Position numbers and translations under genes: made by a program. From Phallusia fumigata (lineage: Eukaryota; Chordata; Ascidiacea; Phlebobranchia; Ascidiidae): DNA of 22,427 nucleotides. The notes under the pieces were generated by a model, which made no database searches, was not told the DNA's origin, and saw only the letters and a list, made by a program, of their open reading frames with translations. Positions 18,201-22,088 of the stretch are shown here, one piece after another. Positions within the stretch are counted from its first letter, which is position 1, and the number at the start of each line of letters is the position of its first letter. The stretch is taken from the NCBI GenBank assembly GCA_008931825.1, contig QXVZ01027207.1:1-22427 (forward strand). Reading direction: 5' to 3'.

Positions 18201-19352
18201 TTTCTTCATCAATAATTGGGCCAATCTCCATTCCAATAGAATCACAAACAAATTTGATAAAATCATTTCTGCAAAAGAATGACGTTAAACTTTAAATGAA
18301 AAACGTGGATTTCTACCTTTAATTTTTTTGTTTATCTACCTGTATAATCCAAAAAGTGTTTATTAATGAATGCCAGATAATGAGGAGGCAAAAATATTGG
18401 TTGTGTATTTTTTTGGCAACACATTAACAATCATGAGTGTGTGTCAATTTGGAATTGCTAAGCTAAGAAAGGTTTTAGAAAAAACTTCCTCGTTTAACAG
18501 AGGCATAGATGTATGCCCAGCATTATTTCGGGCAAGTATCATACCTATTTCACTCAAGCAAAATTATGTGAAGATGTTTTAAAAATGTAGATTGTATGCA
18601 ACCAGGTTTCTTTGAGAAATGTGATTTTTTAGTTAAAAAACTTTTTTGATAATCAGCATGTACATATTATTTATTTGTGGTGAGTACTGTTCTAAGACCA
18701 CATGACAATTGTACAGAATATTGTGGCCAATTGCTTCAACTTTGAATGTGTGTATATGACTGTATTAAAATCTGTGGTGACTAGGGCAAGAATTAGTTCA
18801 TTTGTATTCAGTGAATTCAGTGACTCTGTCATACAATGCTACAAGATTGTAAGATATTTTCTGTCATCCGGATCTGGTGAGAGATTTTTTAATTTCAATT
18901 TTATACCTTCATAAAGTTTAAGATTTGCAAATAAGTGGTGCAATTTTTGAAAAAGTTAAAAAACAACATGCATACATATAGTAAAAAGCTTCGGACCTTT
19001 ATGTTGTTTATGACATAAAACTTGCAATTGTTTACCAGTGATTCCTATACAAGTAGACCAGTTATACAAGTAAAACAAAAAAGACCACTATTATAGATAA
19101 CCATGGAACCAGATGCTATACAATGTGATGGACTAATCTTTGGCAATAGAGGTTATTGTGTATTGAAACATGTGAACTAATATATTGAGAATAATTTAGA
19201 ACAAACCTATGAAAGTTGTCATCTGTCTCTTCCAAATGCAAAATAATGTCTTCAGCATTTTCCAAACTTAAGTCCGTTCTCTTTAATACTGAATTGACCT
19301 TTGCCACAAGATCATGAAGCCCAAAAAGTAACTCCTTGTCAGAATACTCCAT
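16..19352 (-). CDS. TBC1D32: TBC1D32 (broad-minded/Bromi) orthologue, 23 exons, 3' end outside window
   Basis: Known for the family: TBC1D32/Bromi is a large, mostly alpha-helical protein with a C-terminal TBC-like domain. It works with the kinase CDK20/CCRK in cilium assembly and vertebrate Hedgehog signalling. Seen here: 23 coding exons, about 1017 codons from the predicted Met, all joined by GT-AG introns except one GC-AG, with phases matching at every junction. Stretches nearly identical to vertebrate TBC1D32 as I remember it include [84 protein letters not shown] and [15 protein letters not shown]. The human protein is about 1250 residues, so roughly the last 240-300 residues, including the TBC domain, lie left of position 1. 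Exons 4-5 and 11-12 each occur twice because of assembly duplications; only one copy of each can be used in frame. No in-frame stop or frameshift was seen, so the gene looks functional. Confidence 0.93.
318..428 (-). CDS. TBC1D32: TBC1D32 exon 22
   Basis: Residues about 901-936: [36 protein letters not shown]. The family reads LLSVVCCDLDTLLLLESQYQLSEMLL. The acceptor is gacttttctag|G and the donor GACAG|gtttgc; phase 2 in and out. Confidence 0.93.
429..1457 (-). other. TBC1D32 intron 21 (exon 21 to 22)
   Basis: AT-rich intron of about 1.03 kb as assembled. It contains the single N at 1253 with a flush 111-bp duplication on either side, so the true length is about 110 bp shorter. I see no exon of either strand in it. 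Confidence 0.8.
1142..1364 (+). repeat. 111-bp direct duplication flanking N1253
   Basis: 1142-1252 and 1254-1364 are the same 111 bases with one substitution (attctcggc versus attcttggc), exactly abutting the single N. Best read as an unmerged contig overlap. Confidence 0.93.
1458..1546 (-). CDS. TBC1D32: TBC1D32 exon 21
   Basis: Residues about 871-899: [29 protein letters not shown], matching the family's [24 protein letters not shown].FGLR. The acceptor is atgcttccag|G and the donor TTAAG|gtttga; phase 0 in, phase 2 out. Confidence 0.92.
1611..1730 (-). CDS. TBC1D32: TBC1D32 exon 20
   Basis: Forty codons (residues about 831-870): [40 protein letters not shown]. The family has FLSLVNLLS..AVYELL...LPNKSEYSLREVP. 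The acceptor is tttgtacacag|G and the donor CCACTG|gtaggt; phase 0 both sides. Confidence 0.93.
1940..2070 (-). CDS. TBC1D32: TBC1D32 exon 19
   Basis: Residues about 787-830: [20 protein letters not shown] then [24 protein letters not shown]. It matches the family's ALQSSGFIKALITELWSVLECG block. The acceptor is tgactttgcag|CT and the donor CACAAG|gttatt; phase 1 in, phase 0 out. The longer ORF visible in another frame here is a shadow. Confidence 0.92.
2131..2203 (-). CDS. TBC1D32: TBC1D32 exon 18
   Basis: Residues about 763-786: [24 protein letters not shown], nearly identical to the family. The acceptor is atcttttcaag|GTAAGC, so the exon itself starts with a donor-like GTAAGC. The donor is ACAATGG|gtaata; phase 0 in, phase 1 out. 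Confidence 0.94.
2302..2382 (-). CDS. TBC1D32: TBC1D32 exon 17
   Basis: Twenty-seven codons (residues about 736-762): [27 protein letters not shown], nearly identical to vertebrate TBC1D32. The acceptor is ttttatcctag|G and the donor CTACAG|gtaagt, a perfect consensus; phase 0 both sides. Confidence 0.95.
2383..3669 (-). other. TBC1D32 intron 16 (exon 16 to 17)
   Basis: About 1.29 kb as assembled, of which 361 bp is the duplicated block around N3293. No additional exon fits: exon 16 (TPQ) joins exon 17 (GLLLLQQ) directly in phase 0, as in the vertebrate protein. Small ORFs inside it lack splice context. Confidence 0.8.
2932..3654 (+). repeat. 361-bp direct duplication flanking N3293, about 3% diverged
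   Basis: 2932-3292 and 3294-3654 align end to end without a gap. I count about 11 substitutions, for example cccaacccgg versus ctcaactcgg. Both copies abut the N exactly. The divergence suggests two haplotypes placed in series. Confidence 0.92.
3670..3813 (-). CDS. TBC1D32: TBC1D32 exon 16
   Basis: Forty-eight codons (residues about 688-735): a Ser/Gln/Glu-rich linker, then [18 protein letters not shown], matching the family's [18 protein letters not shown]. The acceptor is a long T tract ending ttttcag|A and the donor CCACAA|gtatgt; phase 0 both sides. Confidence 0.93.
3887..4086 (-). CDS. TBC1D32: TBC1D32 exon 15
   Basis: Residues about 622-687, from [16 protein letters not shown] to [20 protein letters not shown] and [11 protein letters not shown]. 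Vertebrate TBC1D32 has almost the same SVIGAFVFVCRQMYSTC...LHESIAKAWKK block, one of the strongest matches in the window. The acceptor is tgatagatcag|CT and the donor AAACAG|gtttct; phase 1 in, phase 0 out. The 63-bp intron 4087-4149 separates it from exon 14 and happens to be open in frame. Confidence 0.92.
4150..4280 (-). CDS. TBC1D32: TBC1D32 exon 14 (boundaries less certain)
   Basis: Residues about 578-620, [20 protein letters not shown] ... [18 protein letters not shown]. The acceptor gtgataag|G is the only nearby AG that accepts exon 13's phase 2, but its pyrimidine tract is poor. An acceptor at ccaaatag or aaaccag would need a different donor upstream. The donor GATT|gtacga is weak but gives phase 1, matching atcag|CT of exon 15. 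The coding core is convincing; the exact ends need transcript data. Confidence 0.72.
4417..4494 (-). CDS. TBC1D32: TBC1D32 exon 13
   Basis: A 78-bp exon (residues about 552-576), [25 protein letters not shown]. The acceptor is ggtctatttcag|C and the donor ATACTCAG|gtttaa; phase 2 in and out. It is open only in the frame required by exon 12. Acidic/basic helical character, no named motif. Confidence 0.85.
4495..4959 (-). other. TBC1D32 intron 12 (exon 12 to 13)
   Basis: About 465 bp of AT-rich intron. The left end of the 758-bp duplicated block begins inside it at 4808. No further gene or repeat recognised. Confidence 0.75.
4960..5083 (-). CDS. TBC1D32: TBC1D32 exon 12, duplicate assembly copy
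   Basis: Same exon as 5720-5843. Its phase-2 donor (GG|gtaggt) completes a Gly codon with the first base of exon 13, giving [14 protein letters not shown]. It is the copy physically next to exon 13. Confidence 0.86.
5316..5412 (-). CDS. TBC1D32: TBC1D32 exon 11, duplicate assembly copy
   Basis: Same exon as 6075-6171 with one silent third-position difference; splice sites and phases are identical. Including both exon 11-12 pairs would join a phase-2 donor to a phase-0 acceptor, so only one pair can be real in a transcript. Confidence 0.85.
5720..5843 (-). CDS. TBC1D32: TBC1D32 exon 12 (assembly copy nearer exon 10)
   Basis: Residues about 511-550, [20 protein letters not shown] then [20 protein letters not shown]. 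The family has the similar segment IQIADILAHIAS...GRTLLL. The acceptor is tgtgtttcag|CA and the donor AAAGGG|gtaggt; phase 1 in, phase 2 out. Same exon as 4960-5083. Confidence 0.87.
6075..6171 (-). CDS. TBC1D32: TBC1D32 exon 11 (assembly copy nearer exon 10)
   Basis: Residues about 478-509, [32 protein letters not shown]. The acceptor is ttgttttcag|G and the donor GGTTAT|gtaagt; phase 0 in, phase 1 out. It differs from the other copy (5316-5412) by a silent GCA/GCT change in the first codon, as expected for alleles. Confidence 0.87.
6371..6439 (-). CDS. TBC1D32: TBC1D32 exon 10
   Basis: A 69-bp exon (residues about 455-477), [23 protein letters not shown]. The acceptor is ggttgcacag|G and the donor GCAAAG|gtaatt; phase 0 on both sides. 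It is short, but it connects exon 9 and exon 11 in frame and has clean splice sites. Confidence 0.83.
6539..6701 (-). CDS. TBC1D32: TBC1D32 exon 9
   Basis: Residues about 401-454, [20 protein letters not shown] to MLVSWIM, containing [11 protein letters not shown]. The family has a comparable GRKLFPIKL motif preceded by a hydrophobic helix. The acceptor is ttcattttag|G and the donor ATAATG|gtaaga; phase 2 in, phase 0 out. An alternative acceptor 12 bases further in (tatacag|C) would keep the phase but drop four residues. Confidence 0.87.
6994..7095 (-). CDS. TBC1D32: TBC1D32 exon 8
   Basis: Residues about 367-399, [20 protein letters not shown] to KMSQQD. The acceptor is gtatgttttag|G and the donor AAGACAG|gtgtgc; phase 2 in and out. 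Similarity to the family is weaker here, but both junction phases fit and exons 7 and 9 on either side are secure. Confidence 0.85.
7096..7814 (-). other. TBC1D32 intron 7
   Basis: 719-bp intron between exons 7 and 8. It contains a degraded repeat end near 7650-7674 (ggccttcaggaaggtgaccc) that resembles the hairpin terminus seen at 10696 and 14389. The plus-strand ORFs at 7035-7217 and 7295-7549 look like chance ORFs in AT-rich DNA. Confidence 0.7.
7815..7935 (-). CDS. TBC1D32: TBC1D32 exon 7
   Basis: Residues about 327-365: [39 protein letters not shown]. It aligns with the family's [20 protein letters not shown]...YYSRATVLRLLEKKY region. The acceptor is ttttattgaag|CT and the donor TATCG|gtaaat; phase 1 in (G+CT=A), phase 2 out. 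Confidence 0.92.
7936..8968 (-). other. TBC1D32 intron 6 with dispersed repeat copy
   Basis: About 1.03 kb. It carries a degraded copy of the dispersed family: an aactagaaaggtggctttcc head at 7993-8040, a gggctgtggggtcaaataa block near 8360-8390, and a ccaacaaatattacatg ... cattgtgacatgata block near 8520-8625. No exon seen. Confidence 0.7.
8969..9090 (-). CDS. TBC1D32: TBC1D32 exon 6
   Basis: Residues about 286-325: [20 protein letters not shown] followed by [20 protein letters not shown]. The family counterpart reads [20 protein letters not shown], so the match is strong. The acceptor is ttttaatgcag|A and the donor AGAGCAG|gtaaaa; phase 2 in, phase 1 out. Confidence 0.92.
10161..10644 (+). 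repeat. Imperfect tandem pair inside the repeat-family copy
   Basis: Unit 1 (about 10161-10333) and unit 2 (about 10447-10644) share the order actttgcattg, gaaacttctag, gttaaatatt, tttaaaaatttcacatttt, ggggtaaaaagttgt, gtgcacaactt, ccatctatcag, atttgaacaactc. Unit 2 has a small internal doubling (gtgaactgatgggtgaattgg). The same pair recurs 1705 bp on through the assembly duplication. Confidence 0.85.
10696..10716 (+). repeat. Perfect 9-bp hairpin at the repeat-family 3' end
   Basis: GTCCCCTTC, loop ATG, GAAGGGGAC, preceded by an A-rich gtaaaaacaatat tail and followed by cccata. The assembly copy is at 12401-12421. Related termini occur at 14389-14409 (gtcccctttcaggaagggtac) and about 7650-7674. 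Confidence 0.85.
11104..11242 (-). CDS. TBC1D32: TBC1D32 exon 5, duplicate assembly copy
   Basis: Identical to 12809-12947. Its phase-2 donor joins in frame to exon 6 at 9090 (AG+A=R), giving [10 protein letters not shown], which resembles the family's RLLNEYQ block. It is the copy physically next to exon 6, and it cannot be used together with its twin. Confidence 0.85.
11319..11532 (-). CDS. TBC1D32: TBC1D32 exon 4, duplicate assembly copy
   Basis: Same sequence, splice sites and phase as 13024-13237, displaced by 1705 bp. Using both exon 4-5 pairs in one transcript would join a phase-2 donor to a phase-0 acceptor and shift the frame, so only one pair belongs to the gene. This copy is most simply an unmerged contig end. 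Confidence 0.85.
12809..12947 (-). CDS. TBC1D32: TBC1D32 exon 5 (assembly copy nearer exon 3)
   Basis: Residues about 240-284, [20 protein letters not shown] to NTSRTLL. The acceptor is gtgtttag|TT and the donor CTAAG|gtaact. Phase 1 enters (G+TT=V) and phase 2 leaves. It matches the family's VNVTKEVYTSL-type segment after the KLF/KMF motif. Identical to 11104-11242. Confidence 0.88.
13024..13237 (-). CDS. TBC1D32: TBC1D32 exon 4 (assembly copy nearer exon 3)
   Basis: Residues about 168-238, [20 protein letters not shown] to HAKMFA. The acceptor is gctctttag|GAAC and the donor TTTGCAG|gtaagt; phase 0 in, phase 1 out. It corresponds to the family segment with the EALxxLxxxPxSDV and SW/HW..LR motifs, an armadillo/HEAT-like helical repeat. 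A base-identical second copy lies at 11319-11532. Confidence 0.9.
13260..13481 (+). CDS. Opposite-strand 73-codon ORF with a mitochondrial-presequence-like N-terminus (candidate)
   Basis: The [23 protein letters not shown] ... [15 protein letters not shown] lies in TBC1D32 intron 3 on the plus strand and starts 23 bases from exon 4. It is rich in Arg, Lys, Ser and Leu with no Asp/Glu in the first 20 residues, and has an ARHFSTSP stretch like many mitochondrial targeting peptides. It uses CpG codons (CGT, CGC, CGG, TCG, ACG) that are rare in the surrounding intron. I saw no convincing downstream exon or homologue. The same interval is also open in two minus-strand frames, so this may be chance. 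A second, N-truncated copy begins at 11555. Confidence 0.25.
   Translation: MSVKLFCRIGSGNLSLLARKTFDKIYSKHVRAFTVCKKIRCNQTLEKEYKGVPKWKCLLLARHFSTSPVLISQ
13749..14415 (+). repeat. Dispersed intronic repeat-family copy, most complete example
   Basis: It begins aactagaagggtggcttacc and contains a ccgccttgaccatatcttcc block that recurs diverged at 14255. It then has ggatttccctttcgctagat, the motif ggggctagcagggtaaccac, an A-rich tail, and the terminal gtcccctttcaggaagggtacccata. The order of motifs is shared with the copies at about 8.0-8.6 and 15.3-16.05 kb. The N at 13867 interrupts it, without flanking duplication. Confidence 0.75.
14828..15020 (-). CDS. TBC1D32: TBC1D32 exon 3 with a GC donor
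   Basis: Residues about 104-167, from [14 protein letters not shown] through a Ser/Asp-rich linker to [12 protein letters not shown]. The acceptor is gtattttcag|G. The exon ends ACCCAG|gcaagt, a GC donor with an otherwise perfect consensus. The SSFNQ....NQ stretch has a direct counterpart in vertebrate TBC1D32, immediately before EQ...IAE, which is how exon 4 starts. The GC-AG junction is therefore supported by both phase (0/0) and homology. Confidence 0.88.
15327..16049 (+). repeat. Dispersed intronic repeat-family copy
   Basis: Head aaactagaaggaaagctttt followed by atggatattccacatacacc, then ggggctagcagataaactgc, ccaacaaatattacatg, gggaacttcccatttttatc and ggggctacagggtaaccact. It shares motif order with 13749-14415 and 7993-8625 but has lost the terminal hairpin. 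Confidence 0.7.
16654..16669 (+). repeat. Short (TA)n microsatellite
   Basis: An uninterrupted gtatatatatatataa run in intron 2; nothing else notable. Confidence 0.8.
18107..18268 (-). CDS. TBC1D32: TBC1D32 exon 2
   Basis: Residues about 50-102, beginning [20 protein letters not shown]. The acceptor is ttttgcag|A and the donor GCTGT|gtaaga. Phase 2 enters (AG+A=R) and phase 2 leaves (GT+G=V). It matches the conserved NYEF/IG..IEEE block of the family that follows the N-terminal LHLEETDENFH motif. Reading through the donor meets TAA immediately, which supports this splice choice. Confidence 0.87.
18269..19206 (-). other. TBC1D32 intron 1
   Basis: 938 bp of AT-rich intron between the first two coding exons. 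Plus-strand ORFs of 70 codons at 18370 and 18702 have no splice or homology support. No repeat recognised. Confidence 0.75.
19207..19352 (-). CDS. TBC1D32: TBC1D32 exon 1 (first coding exon)
   Basis: Encodes residues 1-48 plus two bases of codon 49, beginning [15 protein letters not shown] and ending EETDDNFH. The segment [18 protein letters not shown] lines up with the N-terminus of vertebrate TBC1D32, whose own Met lies at the corresponding place; that is why I chose the ATG at 19352-19350. The donor is CATAG|gtttgt. An acceptor-like attttcag lies one base upstream of the ATG (cag|C ATG), so this exon probably starts at 19353 with a spliced leader or 5'-UTR exon upstream. The frame is also open to an ATG at 19397, but that sequence reads like the intron end. 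Confidence 0.88.
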
Positions 19353-19416
19353 GCTGAAAATACTACATAGTGTTTTGTTTACATCTGTACTGTACACTAT
19401 GAAAATGGATGTATAT

Positions 19417-19948
19417 TAGGGTTCCTTTGCGAGAATTTCTCGTCAAGAAATTTTTTAATTTTTTGTCACATTTAGGTCTGGATTCTCGAGAAAAAAACAC
19501 ATATTCTCGAGAAAAATATACCACTTGCTAAAGGTAAAACGTTATAAATACATGTTTTTTTGAAAAAACATTTTTAGCCTAAATGACGATTTTGATTTGC
19601 TTCGGTCGTTGTCGCTGTTTAGCAGTTTCGTTGGTTTTTGTTGCGAGTGTTTTTTGTCATGGCTAATACAGCATTTCATGACTTAATTTCCCCTCCTGCA
19701 TAGGATAATTACCAATGCCAAAAGTGAGTTGTTTTCTATGTGCAAAATTTTTGGTTATTTTTACAAGGATCGTTGAGGGCAGAGCCACAGTGTTTTCTAT
19801 AGACTTTGGTTGGGGGTCAGAAGTAGCTAAAAGCACGTCAAAAATTGCTGGGTAAAAAATAGTGACAAAAATTTTGAGATTCTCGAAAATTAAATTCTAA
19901 ATTTCTCATTTCTCGAGAAAGAAAAAGTCAAGAAATCGAGGAATCCTA
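19417..19948. mobile_element. Candidate hAT-type MITE, 532 bp
   Basis: Inverted ends TAGGGTTCCT (left) and the reverse complement of AGGAATCCTA (right) match at 9 of 10 bases. AT-rich and CTCGAGAA-containing subterminal sequence continues inward on both sides. The flanking 8-mers ATGTATAT and ATGGGTAT agree at 6 of 8, as expected for a decayed 8-bp hAT target duplication. No transposase ORF, so non-autonomous. It lies 64 bp upstream of the TBC1D32 start codon, inside the presumed 5'-UTR intron. Confidence 0.55.
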
Positions 19949-19952
19949 ATGG

Positions 19953-20780
19953 GTATATCTCAGATAATGGTCATTTGTCACAAAGAAGTAAAGTATGGCC
20001 ATTTGGTGGCACAATTATTTGCCAAGATCACCGAGTAGTGAGACAACAGCCTTGTGTTGTGGGTTCTAATCCGGTCTAAATCTGTCACTTGTTTCCCAAA
20101 ACGAAAACTAAGCGACATTGCTCCAAGTCCAACCCAGTAGACCGTAAGGGTTGTTGTCCTTTAACAGATTTCTTTTAGCAACAGTAATTTAAAAGCATTA
20201 AAAATTTCAGCAAAAACCATAGTAGTTCGAATTAAAACAGAAAATCCACACATCAATATTATTTAATACAACTGACAACCATCTAAGCCAGCACAAGAAC
20301 TTGATGAGAAAATGTTTCTGGTCACAATTCTGATTTACAAGTTTTTTTTAATGTCTGGCACTCACTTTGACTTGTTGCATGTTTCATCGACCTGAGCAGA
20401 AAAAGAACGCCACAGTTGGCCACAGTTTGCTTAGTGTTTGTATTTACACCAGCGTTCCTGGCAACTTCGACAATGGTTGTAGACAGGCGGATAAATCGGT
20501 AGCAATCTGTAGTGTAGAATTGTAGCGACAACTAGTGTAAATTATGCAAAACTGGCAGTCAGTGCTTGCAAAATAGTTGATTTTTTGTTGTACGAGCTCA
20601 AAGCTCGCATAGATGTCAAATTTATGACTCATGATAAACTTTGCCCAAGCTTTAACTAAACTGTTCCGTTCGATATGATGAAATGCCTTGTGAACTTTAT
20701 AATATTTCCGCTAGCTACTTGACTAGGATGCAACGCTACTTTGAACTGACACGCTCATGCGATGTTTTCGTACTTCATGC
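19953..20780 (-). other. Presumed TBC1D32 5'-UTR and leader intron region
   Basis: Between the MITE and the promoter candidate. It should contain any cis-spliced 5'-UTR exon feeding the acceptor at 19354. ORFs at 20322-20531 and 20444-20632 overlap in different frames and neither has homology. Possible minus-strand donors exist, such as gctg|gtgtaa, but I could not choose one. Confidence 0.4.
20004..20160 (+). repeat. Possible tRNA-derived SINE fragment
   Basis: GGTTCTAATCC at 20062-20072 is close to a Pol III B box (GGTTCGANTCC). Upstream candidates for an A box are TGGTGGCACAA and TAGTGAGACAAC, neither at ideal spacing. No second copy in the window supports it. Confidence 0.25.
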
Positions 20781-20791
20781 GCTGTGTTGTG

Positions 20792-20897
20792 ATTGGTTGT
20801 TCATTAGTTTGATTCAGACATGTTAACCAATCGTAAGAGAGCTTTACACCGTTTACGCCCAAATACCCAGAGTTTAGATAACGCACGGATGACGTCA
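20792..20897. promoter_or_regulatory. Candidate promoter, possibly bidirectional: opposed CCAAT boxes and a CRE
   Basis: ATTGG at 20792-20796 is a CCAAT box for minus-strand transcription, CCAAT at 20827-20831 is one for plus-strand transcription, and TGACGTCA at 20890-20897 is a perfect cAMP-response element. The surroundings (20.7-21.0 kb) are visibly richer in CpG than the introns. The position, about 1.4 kb upstream of the first TBC1D32 codon, suits its promoter. A good plus-strand donor (gaataag|gtaagt near 21038-21043) hints at a divergent transcript. No TATA box was assigned. Confidence 0.5.
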
Positions 20898-21043
20898 AAG
20901 CCCAGAACAGCTGTAGCTCGGCAGTACCAAGAGCTCTTTACGTAGTGTAGTGCTGTCTTTCCATGTAATTTATGTTTCTTTGTGGTTTCTTAAGCAAAGT
21001 CTAATGCATTGTTTTTTGTCTTGGATTCTATTTGAATAAGGTA

Positions 21044-21511
21044 AGTTAATAAACAAACAACCTGAAGTGCAAAACACCTGTGTGAGGATTCCAGGACTCT
21101 GTCCTGGCAAACTCAGGAGCTTTGAGGTAGAGGTTATGGCGTTGTTAAGGACGGTGATATCGAGTTCTCACATATAATAAGTGACTACCCTAATCTAAAT
21201 TGTCCACGCATAGTAAAGAACAATTAAACACTTAACACCCGTATTACGAACTGAGACTCATAGACGCATATGCCATGGACCCAACAAACCGTGGTCGTCA
21301 CAGAATTATTCAAATCGCCGCGAAAAAGTCGACAAACAAGAAAGGGAGAGTATGACGTAACATACAGCGTTTTGTACATTTTAATGAATTAAAAAATACA
21401 ACCCGGAGATTCATTTACTGCAGACTGCAAATTGTGCGCTACACACTTAATTGTACCTACGCTGAAACTTGTTGATCCAAGTTAGATAAATTCGCTATGT
21501 TCCCTGCAGCA
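21044..21511. other. Intergenic stretch upstream of the promoter candidate
   Basis: No exon recognised. It contains CpGs and, on the minus strand, an ATTAAA at 21380-21385 about 130 bp past the stop of the 21.5-kb exon, which could serve as its polyadenylation signal. Confidence 0.45.
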
Positions 21512-21837
21512 TTAATTATCCAAAATATTTTTTACAATGGCACCAAGGTTTGTCTGAATCGTGGTACAGTTAGAATTGCGTTGGGTGATTTCAGAGCTCT
21601 GCACAAATTCTTCGTCAGGACAATCACTTTCGTTGGACGTACCATTGATGTAGATATTTAGGAGCTTATGTTGCTCACATGCTTCTGCATCGTCTCTCAT
21701 CAGACGCCAACTTATTGAAACATTTAACCCATTGTCTGTTGTAATGCTGTAAATCTGCGATTTGGCTGCTGATATCGTACGCGGAGTTTTATTAATAATT
21801 ACTTTTTTGTCCTCCGCCGTAGGTTCCACAAACATTT
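21512..21837 (-). CDS. Unrecognised glycoprotein-like gene, probable last exon
   Basis: 107 codons plus TAA, entered in phase 1 from an upstream exon (acceptor gagtgtgatag|AA). It reads MFVEPTAEDKKVIINKTPRT ... GLNVSISWRLMRDD ... NIYINGTSNESDCPDEEF ... NCTTIQTNLGAIVKNILDN. Five N-x-S/T sequons (NKT, NVS, NGT, NES, NCT) and three cysteines in about 100 residues suggest an extracellular or lumenal beta-rich domain. Codons include many CpG forms (ACG, GCG, CCG, CGT), unlike the introns. No transmembrane segment is visible in this part. I do not recognise the family. It could instead end earlier at a donor such as CCTTG|gtgcca and continue. Confidence 0.5.
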
Positions 21838-21890
21838 CTATCACACTCAGAATTAAAACTTTTGAACAACCATTCACATTGTACTTTTAC

Positions 21891-22040
21891 CCTGAGGGCT
21901 ATTTTCGGGTGCATAAATCCACTTTCCAGCATAAGAGTCGAAAAATTCGCCCCCTGGCCCAATGGTGAGAGTTCTGCGATTCTGGCAAACTTTGGTCTTG
22001 CTCAATAATGGGTTGAGAAGGCTCTGGATTGTTGATTTTT
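21891..22040 (-). CDS. Unrecognised glycoprotein-like gene, penultimate exon (5' end uncertain)
   Basis: Open frame ending SKTKVCQNRRTLTIGPGGEF FDSYAGKWIYAPENSPQ with donor CTCAGG|gtaaaa, phase 1. A 53-bp intron (21838-21890) then leads to the exon at 21837 in matching phase (G+AA=E). The upstream acceptor could be aatccag (exon from about 22030) or another AG; the frame stays open to 22071. The Gly/aromatic-rich composition looks like a folded domain. Family unknown. Confidence 0.42.
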
Positions 22041-22054
22041 TAAATGCCGAAAAT

Positions 22055-22088
22055 AGCAAACCATTTAGCAAACCATTAGCAAACCATC
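22055..22088 (+). repeat. Three-unit agcaaaccatt tandem repeat
   Basis: agcaaaccattt, agcaaaccatt and agcaaaccatc follow each other directly, and a gcttagcgatc stretch comes next. It lies at or just beyond the upstream edge of the 21.9-kb exon. Confidence 0.85.

Noticed and set aside
19353-19397. Start of TBC1D32 at the upstream ATG, 15 codons earlier.
   Set aside because: The extra sequence contains a splice-acceptor-like end (gtagtattttcag) and goes beyond the family's N-terminus.
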